Below are positions 41,085 through 50,200 of a stretch of DNA of 64,000 bases, one piece after another. Both the position numbers and the translations under genes were made by a program. Numbering within the stretch: the stretch's first letter is position 1; the number at the start of each line of letters is the position of its first letter. Below the pieces are notes generated by a model. That model had not been told where the DNA came from and did not search any database. It was given only the letters and a program-made list of their open reading frames with translations. The stretch comes from Szabonella sp046295215. GTDB taxonomy: Bacteria > Pseudomonadota > Alphaproteobacteria > Rhodobacterales > Rhodobacteraceae. Location: contig JBKBNP010000010.1 in the NCBI GenBank assembly GCA_046295215.1, positions 1 to 64,000 on the forward strand, read 5' to 3'.

Positions 41085-43130
41085 CTACAGGGACGACCGC
41101 CCGGTGAAGGCCAGCATCCGGCGCAGACTGTCGCTGCGGCGCAGGGTTGCCGCCCGGTTCCGGGCCGCAAGCCGTTCCGCCCGCGCCTGCGCCTGCCTGC
41201 GCAACAACCCGGCAAGAAAACCCGGAAGCCGCCCTCCCCAGCGGGGGACCAGCCATGCCACGAGGGCACAACCGGAGGGCGCGAAACGGCGCAGCACCTG
41301 ATCGCTGAGCGCGGCCATCGTCTCGATGCTTCCCGGGTCGCCCTGACGACCGGCGCGGCCGAACAACTGCCGGTCCACCCGCCGGGATTCGTGGAATTCA
41401 GTCAGGATGACATGCAGCCCGCCCGCCCGCCGCGCCTCGGGGCCGATCTTGATGTCGGTGCCGCGCCCGGCCATGTTGGTGGCAATCGTGATGCGCCCAG
41501 CCTCGCCCGCCGTGGCAATGATGTCGGCTTCGTCCGCATCCTGACGGGCATTCAGAACCCGGTGCGTCACCCCCCGTTCCTGCAAAAGCGCGGACAGGCG
41601 CTCCGACACCTCGACCGACCGCGTGCCGATCAGCACGGGGCGCCCCTTGCGCCGGGCCATCCGTTCCGCGCGGGCGGCGATGGCCGCCAGCTTGACCGTT
41701 TCGGTCAGGAACAGCCGCGTTCCCAGATCGCGGCGGCGGTTTCTTCGGTTCGTGGGCACCCGCGTCACCGGCCTGCCATAGACGCGGCGACATTCGCGCG
41801 CCACCTCGGCCAGCGTTCCCGACATGCCCCCGAACCACAGATAGCGGCGAAAGAACTCCTGAAAGGTGATCTGGGTCAATGTGTTGCGTTCTGCGCTGAT
41901 CTCCAGCCCCTCGCGTGTCTCGATCATCTGGTGCAGGCCCGACTGCCACTGGCGGTCGGCCAGAACCCGCCCGGTGAACTCATCGACGATCTGCACCTTG
42001 CCATCGGCGAGGATGTAATGCTGGTCCCGCTTGTAAAGATGCAGCGCCGAAAGCGCCTGCACGACCAGTTCCTCCCGCGCGCGTGGAATTTCCCACAATC
42101 CGCCATTGCGTGCGGTGGCATCGGAAACCGCGGTCTTGCCGGACTCGGTCAGGTCGATCCGCCGCGCATCGGCCCGCAGGGTGAACTGCGCCCCTGACCG
42201 CAAATGCGCCGCGACCTCCAATGCCATGGCACAATCCTCCGCCCGCGTACGGTTTTCCGGCGCGGCGATGATGAGCGGCGTCTGCGCCTCGTCGATCAGC
42301 ACACTGTCGGCCTCGTCCACAATGGCAAAGCCGAGCGCCGGAGGCATCAGCCCCGCGCCGGGCCCCGTTGCCCCGCCGGTGATCCGGGCTGCGGCAAACC
42401 GTTGCACGGTGGCAAGCTCGGGCTGACCCAACCGCGCGCGCATGTAGTCGAATACCAGCGTCTTGTGCGTGACATGGCAGATCGCGGCTGCATAGGCGGC
42501 AAGCTTCGCGCCTGCTTCCATCTCCGGATCCACCTGCGCCGAGGAAAGCCCCAGAAGCGCATAGATCGGGGCAAGCGTTTCATAGTCCCGTTCCCGCAGA
42601 TATTCGTTCACTGTCATCACATGCACCGGAATGCCCGCGAGCGCGGCGGTGGCGGCGGCCAGAACGGTCGTTGCCGTCTTGCCCTCGCCCGTTGCCATTT
42701 CCACGAGATCGCCCTGCAGGATATGGCGCGCACCGATGATCTGGACCGGATGGTGGCGAAAGCCCAGAACGCGAAAGGCCGCCTCGCGTGTCAGGGCAAA
42801 GGCGTCAATGCAGGCGCGATGCCCGAACCCCTCATGCAAGAGACGCGGGCGCAGCGCCTTCGCGCTTTCGGCCAGCCCGCCATCGGACAGGTCGGCGAAG
42901 GCCCGTCCCCGGCGCATGACCCGCCGCGCGAAGGCGAAGTCACCTGCCCCGACCATCGGCGCGGCGGGCGTCAGCAGCGACTGGATATGAAGCGCCAGCC
43001 TGTCCCACCATTTGCGCTCCGGCCAGTGGCGTTCCGGCGTGACCGACATGGACCGCTCGCGGATAAGCCAGGGACGCCTCAGTGGCACCAGACCCAAGGG
43101 CCAGCGGCGGGGGAAGGCGAGGTCAGACAT
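41085..43130 (-). CDS. Short SecA-like ATPase of an export system
   Basis: A 681-residue protein with the SecA DEAD motor. Walker A ATGEGKT is at residues 146-152 and DEAD at 272-275. A preprotein-crosslinking-like region lies between, then TNMAGRGTDIKIG and GRAGRQGDPG (591-600). Only 81 residues follow the last motif, against more than 200 in housekeeping SecA. The helical wing, most of the scaffold and two-helix finger, and the zinc tail are therefore missing. The start overlaps the M50 gene stop (ATGTCTGA). It is the last gene of the giant-protein operon. The role as an energy source for export of the giant protein is inferred. Confidence 0.85.
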   Translation of the reverse strand: MSDLAFPRRWPLGLVPLRRPWLIRERSMSVTPERHWPERKWWDRLALHIQSLLTPAAPMVGAGDFAFARRVMRRGRAFADLSDGGLAESAKALRPRLLHEGFGHRACIDAFALTREAAFRVLGFRHHPVQIIGARHILQGDLVEMATGEGKTATTVLAAATAALAGIPVHVMTVNEYLRERDYETLAPIYALLGLSSAQVDPEMEAGAKLAAYAAAICHVTHKTLVFDYMRARLGQPELATVQRFAAARITGGATGPGAGLMPPALGFAIVDEADSVLIDEAQTPLIIAAPENRTRAEDCAMALEVAAHLRSGAQFTLRADARRIDLTESGKTAVSDATARNGGLWEIPRAREELVVQALSALHLYKRDQHYILADGKVQIVDEFTGRVLADRQWQSGLHQMIETREGLEISAERNTLTQITFQEFFRRYLWFGGMSGTLAEVARECRRVYGRPVTRVPTNRRNRRRDLGTRLFLTETVKLAAIAARAERMARRKGRPVLIGTRSVEVSERLSALLQERGVTHRVLNARQDADEADIIATAGEAGRITIATNMAGRGTDIKIGPEARRAGGLHVILTEFHESRRVDRQLFGRAGRQGDPGSIETMAALSDQVLRRFAPSGCALVAWLVPRWGGRLPGFLAGLLRRQAQARAERLAARNRAATLRRSDSLRRMLAFTGRSSL

Positions 43131-45267
43131 TGCCGAAATGCCGCAGAAAGGCGCGGCGCAGCGCACGACCCAACCGGTAGCCGACGGGCTCGGAACCGAA
43201 ATCCAGCTTCACAATCGCCCGCGTGCCGAACAGCGGATCCTGCAACGTCTCCGGCAGCCTGAGGTCGAGTTCAAAGAACGGATCGACCGCCCGCAGTCCC
43301 TCCGGGTCGGTCGGATCGGTGGCAATCGCTCCCCCGGCCGCGCGCGACAGGGCCGGGGCCGGAAGCGTCCGGGTGGCAGAAGGCGCAAGGCGCGTGATTT
43401 CGACCGGTCCGGTCCCCCCCCCGATCAACCGCAGTTCCACCCCACGAAGGCGACCCTGCAAAAGCTCTGCCAGATGCTGCGGTGCCACGGCGCGCACGGT
43501 TTCGGCGCGCGGCGGCAGGACATGCCCCAGAACCGCGCCCTGATCCAGATAGCGCCCGATCTGGTCATCGGCATCGGTGATGCTGAGCCTTCCGCCGATG
43601 CCCGCATGCACCGTCAGGGCCGCAATCCGCCGGTCAAGCTCGGCCAGCCGCCGACGTGCCTCGGCCTCGGTTTCGTCGGCGATGCGGATGGCGCTGCGGT
43701 CGCGCACAGCGGCAAGACGCCCCTCCAGCACCGCCTCGGCCAGCCGCGCGGCCTGCGCCGCACGTTCGGCCTCCAGATCGGCATTGTGCAGCCATGCGAC
43801 CGCCATACCATCCGCCACGGCGCTGCCGGACCGCAGCGGCAGATGCCGGACAAAACCAGCAGCACCGGTGCGCAGCGCGGCCTGATCCGGCAACCAGACC
43901 ACGCCTTCCAACGTCGCACGCAACGGAAGCGGCACCACAAAAAGCCCGAGGCCGAGGCACAGGGCCAAAGCCCCCGCGATCCCCGCCGCCCGGCCATGGC
44001 GTTCCATCAGGCGCGGGTCGGTGAAGAGGGGTTTCAGCGCCTTTCCCGTCGGGATGACCAGCCCCTGCGTCACCGACCAGAGCGCCAGCAACAGTCCGAC
44101 GACGAAATAGCTTTCGATGACATAGAGCGCGATGCCCACCATCACCACCAGCCGGTAGACAAAGGCGGCAGGGGCATAGACTGCAAAGACCCGCGCCTCG
44201 AACCGGGTCGGGGGGCGGGCGTCAGGGTCGGGGGCCGAAAGCAGCCGGCGCCGCACCAGATCCCCCCACCATTTGCTCGACCGCGCGGCAAGGTTCGGAA
44301 TCTCGATCAGGTCGGACAGCACGAAATAGCCGTCGAATTTCAGCAGCGGGTTGCCGTTGACCACCACCGTCGAAAACCCCGAAATCAGCATCGCGTTGAA
44401 CGCCAGATCGCGCAGCAGCCCCGGCTCCGCCGCCTTCCAGATCAGGAGTGCAGCCGCCGCGATCGCCACCTCCGCAAGGATCCCGGCAGCCCCCACCAGG
44501 GCCCGCGCCCATTTGTCCGGAAACGCCGCCGAAGAGGAGGCATCGACATAGGGCACCGGAAAGAAGACCAGAAACATCACACCGATCTCGTGGCATTCCC
44601 CGCCATGGCGTTTCACCGCCAGACCATGCGCCAGCTCGTGCAGCATCTTCACCACCGGATAGACCAGCGCCATCAGGGCAAGGTTCTCCAGCGCCAGAAT
44701 CTCGCGCACACCGCCCGAGGTCAGATCCTGCCAGCTTGCGGGCAGCACCACCGCCGCCGCCCCCACGACCAGCAGCCACAGGCCCAGCCAGACCAGACCC
44801 GCCCGCCCCCGCACCAGCGGGGCCAGTGCGTCCAGCATCCGGTCGGGGTTGCCCAGCGGCACCGGCACCGACATCGGGTTGCGAAAGAACCGGCCCCGCT
44901 TGCGGGCCCGCTTGCGGCCCATCCGCTCCACCAGTTCTTCGGCCAGCGGCACGACATCGACCAGCACAAGATCAGCCTGATAGAGCTGGATCATGAGGTT
45001 CAGCACCTCATCCTGCGACGGGGCCTGCGGCCCCAGACGGTCCAGCGTCGCCTGCCAGATCGCCCCGAGATCAGCCACGCCATCCATCGCGCCGATGATC
45101 GCATAGGCCTCGGCGGTGAAACGGTGGACGGTGCCCCCCACCGGATCGCGCAGCACGAACCATTTGCGCCCCAGATAGCTGTGCAGCGCAATCTCCAGCC
45201 CCGGCTTGAGCGCGGGTTTCAGGGCGCGGACACGATACCAGACCTGGGAATGGAACGATGCGCTCAT
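43123..45267 (-). CDS. PqqD-like / M50 site-2 protease-like / HlyD-like membrane protein
   Basis: A 714-residue protein with three parts. Residues about 20-110 look like a PqqD/RRE-type winged helix (RKWFVLRDPVGGTVHRFTAE). Residues about 155-450 form a polytopic M50 metalloprotease-like core with HELAH at 210-214 and NPLLKFDG at 306-313, complete zinc ligands. Residues about 455-714 pass through one membrane helix into an HlyD-like adaptor arm with coiled coil (RAAQAARLAEAVLEGRLAAV). The ATG at 45267 overlaps the upstream stop (ATGA). Intact zinc residues argue for peptidase or structural use in secretion. The export link is inference. Confidence 0.85.
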   Translation of the reverse strand: MSASFHSQVWYRVRALKPALKPGLEIALHSYLGRKWFVLRDPVGGTVHRFTAEAYAIIGAMDGVADLGAIWQATLDRLGPQAPSQDEVLNLMIQLYQADLVLVDVVPLAEELVERMGRKRARKRGRFFRNPMSVPVPLGNPDRMLDALAPLVRGRAGLVWLGLWLLVVGAAAVVLPASWQDLTSGGVREILALENLALMALVYPVVKMLHELAHGLAVKRHGGECHEIGVMFLVFFPVPYVDASSSAAFPDKWARALVGAAGILAEVAIAAAALLIWKAAEPGLLRDLAFNAMLISGFSTVVVNGNPLLKFDGYFVLSDLIEIPNLAARSSKWWGDLVRRRLLSAPDPDARPPTRFEARVFAVYAPAAFVYRLVVMVGIALYVIESYFVVGLLLALWSVTQGLVIPTGKALKPLFTDPRLMERHGRAAGIAGALALCLGLGLFVVPLPLRATLEGVVWLPDQAALRTGAAGFVRHLPLRSGSAVADGMAVAWLHNADLEAERAAQAARLAEAVLEGRLAAVRDRSAIRIADETEAEARRRLAELDRRIAALTVHAGIGGRLSITDADDQIGRYLDQGAVLGHVLPPRAETVRAVAPQHLAELLQGRLRGVELRLIGGGTGPVEITRLAPSATRTLPAPALSRAAGGAIATDPTDPEGLRAVDPFFELDLRLPETLQDPLFGTRAIVKLDFGSEPVGYRLGRALRRAFLRHFGNV

Positions 45268-47180
45268 GGCATCCATTTCCACAGCAGGATGCGCAGCCGC
45301 GTGGTCACTGGACGGAACAGGGCATGAAACAGCGGCGCGCGACCCGCATCCACCTTGGCCACCCCGTCCAGTCCGGGGCGCAGACCGGGAGGCGGGTCGA
45401 TCAGGCGCGCCTCGGCCCGGAACACCGTCCCACCGGCACCGGCCGAGGCCAGTTCGGCTATCCGCGTCACCTCGAAGGCAATCTCGGCACCGCTTATCCC
45501 GCTGAGCGCAAGACGGCCCGTCGCACCGGCCTCGACCAGCCCGATGTCATATTCGCCGATCCGCAGGTCCAGCCGCAGATCCTGTCCCGACGCCACCTGG
45601 AAAAGATCGTCGCCCTGCCGCACAGGGGCGCCCAGACGCTGGCTCAGATCGCCCGAGATCACCAGCCCGTCAAAGGGCGCGCGGATGCGCACCCGGTCCA
45701 GCCGCGACCGCGCAAGTTCGGCATCCGCCGCGACCCGCGCGATCTGGGCGTCCAGCGCCGCGATGCGCGCCCGGTCGCCTGCCGCAAGCGCCGTGCTTTT
45801 TTCCTGCTCCAGCCGCGCCCGCTCCGATTCCCACCGCAACAGGTCGAGCCGCAGGTCGGTATCGTCCAGAACCGCCAGCACATCGCCCGCGCGCACCGTA
45901 TCGCCCGCGCGCACCGCTGCTGCGGCGATGAACCCGTCGAAGGGGGCGACCGCCACACGCTGCATGTCGCCGCGCAATTCGGCCTCGGCCGTGATCCGCA
46001 TGCCGGTCTGCACCGTCCCGAGAATCACGGCCGAAACCGCCAGCAGCCCTGCGGCCATCCGGATGCCGGGGCTGCGCGTGCCGAAGACCGCCGCCACCGC
46101 CCGGCCCAGCCAGAGCCTGCCCCTGCCGGACCAGATCCGGTTTTCCCGCATCCGCAGGTGCAGCATCGGGGCGCAAAGCCCGGCAATCGCCTCCAGACGT
46201 GCCTGTTCGGAGGCCGAGAACCGACCGCCATCCGGATCGGGCTGCATCCGTTCGGCGCTGACCATTCCGATGATCCGCCCGGCCACCGTCAGCGGCAGGG
46301 TCACCATCCCCAGAGCCCCCGAACGCGCCGCATGGGCGGCATGGGCCGCCAGCACCGCGACGCCGGTCGGCTCCGGCGCGGGCCAGGTCAGCGGCTGGAT
46401 CTGAACGCGCCCTTCCTCCATCGCCTGCACCAGACTGCGCGCCCCGGCAGAGCGGGTCTCGGGCTCTGCGGTCTGTGACAGGGCGCGCAGCCGCAACCGT
46501 CCGCCATGCACCAGCGCGACCGCAACCCGTTCCGCCCGGATCAGGGCCTGAACCTCGTTGACGAAGGCGCGCAGGCTTGCCTCCAGCGTTTCGCCATCCT
46601 CCATCGCGGCCAGAACCCGAAGGGCGGCGCTTGTATCCGCACTTGTGTCCCGGTCATTGCGGGACTGGCGTTCCGCGATGATGCCATAGAGCCAACCCGC
46701 CCCCCATTGCAGCCGCCGCAGGATCGGGCGCAACTGCGGCTCGGGCACGATCATGCCGATGATCGCCTCGACATTGCCGCCGACAACGACCGGAAAGCCG
46801 ACCGCGCGCTGCCCCGCGCCACCGGACCGGAGCGCCATGGTGCCCGAGGCATGCGCCGCCTCGCAAGCGGGACCGAGCGGGTCGGAAACCGGCTCCGCCC
46901 CCGCATTGCCAGACGCTTCGGCTTCGGCCTCGGCGGCGGCCTCGGTCTTGTCCTCCGGCCAGCGCGCGGCCGGCGCAAAGGTGCCTTCGGCCGTTCGCAG
47001 CAAAAGAACGGCACGCCGCGCGCCACCGGTTTCCCGGCAAAGAATGCGAAACCACGCCTGCACGAAATCGGTCGGTGAGGAGGGGCTGGCAAAGATGTCC
47101 CAGTCATCGCCCACGCCCCGGCCCGACGCCGGATGAACGGGGGCGGCCGCTTTGCCGTGAAGGGCGGATGCGTCTGTCAT
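45264..47180 (-). CDS. HlyD-family adaptor with N-terminal GAF domain
   Basis: A 638-residue protein. The N-terminal half is cytoplasmic, with an early sensory-like segment and a GAF domain at about residues 185-340. A membrane helix at about 374-394 (MAAGLLAVSAVILGTVQTG) leads to a periplasmic HlyD adaptor. That adaptor contains a lipoyl-like half motif (APFDGFIAAAAVRAGDTVRAGDVLAVLDD), a coiled coil, and the second half (IRAPFDGLVISGDLSQRLG). The start is uncertain: ATG at 47180, or TTG at 47210 with AAGGGG three bases ahead. It sits between the giant gene (66 bases) and the M50 gene. Confidence 0.83.
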   Translation of the reverse strand: MTDASALHGKAAAPVHPASGRGVGDDWDIFASPSSPTDFVQAWFRILCRETGGARRAVLLLRTAEGTFAPAARWPEDKTEAAAEAEAEASGNAGAEPVSDPLGPACEAAHASGTMALRSGGAGQRAVGFPVVVGGNVEAIIGMIVPEPQLRPILRRLQWGAGWLYGIIAERQSRNDRDTSADTSAALRVLAAMEDGETLEASLRAFVNEVQALIRAERVAVALVHGGRLRLRALSQTAEPETRSAGARSLVQAMEEGRVQIQPLTWPAPEPTGVAVLAAHAAHAARSGALGMVTLPLTVAGRIIGMVSAERMQPDPDGGRFSASEQARLEAIAGLCAPMLHLRMRENRIWSGRGRLWLGRAVAAVFGTRSPGIRMAAGLLAVSAVILGTVQTGMRITAEAELRGDMQRVAVAPFDGFIAAAAVRAGDTVRAGDVLAVLDDTDLRLDLLRWESERARLEQEKSTALAAGDRARIAALDAQIARVAADAELARSRLDRVRIRAPFDGLVISGDLSQRLGAPVRQGDDLFQVASGQDLRLDLRIGEYDIGLVEAGATGRLALSGISGAEIAFEVTRIAELASAGAGGTVFRAEARLIDPPPGLRPGLDGVAKVDAGRAPLFHALFRPVTTRLRILLWKWMP

Positions 47181-47246
47181 GGCAGGTCCGCAATCCTCTT
47201 TGGCCTGCAAACACCCCTTGTTGACGGAATGATCGCCGGTTCCACC

Positions 47247-50200
47247 TCAGCGCTCGATCAGTTCATCCGATCCCCAGACATGCCGGGTGCCGGGACGGCG
47301 CTGCTGGGGGGATGCCGCACCCGGTCGGGCATGGACCATGGCCGCCGCTGCGAAAAGCGCGAATGCCTCGCCCTTCTGCGGCGTCTCGGGCATGGTATCC
47401 CAGACCAGTTCGACGCCGCCCGCCAGGGTGGCCGGGTCGAAATCGGCACGGGACATGGCTGCCCGTTCATCCACCGGCCGGATGATGCACCATGCGTCGG
47501 GGGCCGCGCCCAATCCGCGCGCCACGAACAGCGCATCCAGCGCATCGCTGACCTCGGCAGGCACGCCCACGCCGCACCAATAGGGATAGGAGGGGGCCTC
47601 GTCCCCCGGCGCATCCCCGGACGCCTCGGTGCCTTCGGGAAGAAGCTGGTCACCCGTCTGCCGTGCGAATTCCGCCTCGGTCATGGCGCACCAGCGGCCC
47701 CCATTCACCCCGGCCATCGCGGCAAGGCGCTTGCGCAGATCCTCGGGCAGATCACCCTCGGTGAAGGTGCAGCGGCCAAGGTCGATCTTTGCAGCCCCGA
47801 TGCGGCCCGACGGTGCCACCACACCCGCGCGGTCGCCATCCGACATCGCATCGAAAAGCCCCGCAAGCAGCCCGAAAAGGCCACCGCCAAAGCCGAAACC
47901 GACCCCACCCCCACCCGAGGATACGGGCCGGACCGGGCCCGGGCCCGGGTCCGGAGACTCTTCCCCGGTCGGGATCGCGGCAACCAGACGGTCCGGGTCG
48001 ATCCGGGGATAGGCCGCAAATCCGCTGTCGATCCCGGCCAGAACCGCTGCCCGGGCCGCCACATCGTCGGCATCGACCCGGCCATCGCCCGTCAGATCCC
48101 CCGGCAGGACCGCCATATGCAGCGCGTTGAAGCTGCTGTCGCTGACGGCGGCGCCATTGATCGCTGTCACCGTCACCCCGATCCAGCCATCCGCGCCATA
48201 GATGACATCATCGACACTGTTGCCAGACAGGCGGCCCAGCTCCACCAGTTCCGCAGGCAGCGGCCCGGTCAGGCGCAGGGTCACCGTCAGGCGGTGGCGG
48301 GGTCCGGTCTCGTCACGTTCGACGCGGCTCTCGGTCAGCGGCAGGCTGCTTCCGGGGACAAAGCCGGAAACAACCACCATGGCCGGGTCGAAATCGACGA
48401 CAAAGACGACCTCCCGCAGCCCGCCATCGCTGGACAGCGTGATGCCAAGCCCCGCCATGCCGTCCCGATCGCGGAAGGCGGCCCCCGCCGGCGCAATCGC
48501 ATCGTCCAGCCGCACCAGCGCGGATATGGCGGGCAGCGTGACACGCTGGGTGAAATCATCCCCCGCGATTCCGTCGCCGTTTCCGTCCAGATTGCCAGTG
48601 GTGCCGGTCAGGGCGTCATCACCGCTCCGCACCCGGATGTCGTATTGACCGGCCTCCATCGCCACAGTCGGCAGGAAGATCAGCCCCCCCGGCATGAAAA
48701 CCAGCGATCCGCGCACCGCCGCGCCGTCCGCCACCCGCGTCACCGTGATGTCCGGCAGCGGAGAGCCCGGCCCGTAGAGGTCGATGACCTCCGCAAGGAT
48801 CGGGCGGTTGAAGCTGATCTCGATGCCACCGGTGCGGGCACGCAGATCGGTGATCTTGAGTGTTTCCGGCGCGACCACGATGCTCTCGGCAGCAATCGGA
48901 TGCTCCCCATCCTCATCGGTGGCCATCAGGGTGATGACGCGCGCGCCCGGCCCGGCATAGACATGGCTGGCGGTTGTCGCATCGCCCGGCAGCATGTCAA
49001 CGGTCCCGTCCCCCCAGTCGATGCGCCATCCGCTGATCGTGTCCTCGCCGGGGTCTGTCGCGGCAAAGCCGACAGTCACCGGCAGACCGGCAGAGAGGAT
49101 CCCGGGCAGGGTCAGCGTGCCGGTCGGTGCCACATTGGAAACCTCGACCGTGATGGCCCGCGTGGCAGTCTGTCCATCCGGCGTGCGGATCTCCACCGAC
49201 AGGACCAGCGTTGCCGGCCCGTCGAGACCGGTGACTGACAGCAGTCCGTCGGCGGAAAGGCCCGCACCCGCCACATCCCCGACCAGACGGAAGGTTGCGC
49301 CTTCCGCCCCGTCGCCTTTCGCCAGCAGCGCAACGTCGATCCGCCCGCCCTCGGCGACCGCAAGAACACCGGGATCGGCGATCCCGACAGGGGTGGGGGC
49401 CGCCATCACCGTCAGCGCAAGCACCGCCTCCGCAGATCCGCCGCGCCCGTCGCTGATGCGATAGGTCAGGCTGTCGGCCCCGACGAAGCCCGTTGCCGGA
49501 ATGTAGAGAATACGGCCATCGGCCAGAACCTCGGCAATGCCGTTTGCGGGGCCGGTAACGATGGCAACGGCAAGCGCATCCCCATCCGCATCGCTGTCAT
49601 TGTCCAGAACCGGGACGCTGACCGAACCGCCCGCGACCACCTCAGCGGCGTCATCCACGGCCACCGGCGCGCGGTTCTCGACCCGCTCCATCGTCACCGA
49701 CAGGATGTCGACCGTGCTGCCAAGGCCCCCCGTTCCCAGGAGGTCGAGATAGAGGCGCGCGCGGTCCCCCGGCTCGACACCCGCAAGGCTGATCGTCACC
49801 GTCAGCACTTCGCCCGCGATCACCCGGCCATCGGGACCGAGGCCCGCGACAGTGACGCCCGCGCCCAGGTGGACCGTTCCATCCGTCTGGATGTTGAAGG
49901 CCGCATCCCCGCCCGCAAGGCCGATGGGGCTCACTGCGGTTTCCCCCCCCTGTGACTGGCGACGAAGGGCGATCTCAAAGGCGTCACCCGGCCCACTCGC
50001 CACGCCCGCGACAAGGTTCGGCCGGAGCTGGACAATCAGGTCACCCGCACCGTCCGGAATGGCAAAATCCTGCTGGAGAAAGCCATCCAGCGGAACACCC
50101 TCGGACAGGCGCATCACGCCATCGACCATCCCCGCCGTCCCGCCGATATGCCAGGCGAAGCCTTCGGCTCCGGGGTCGGCAATGCTGAAATCCCCGTTCC

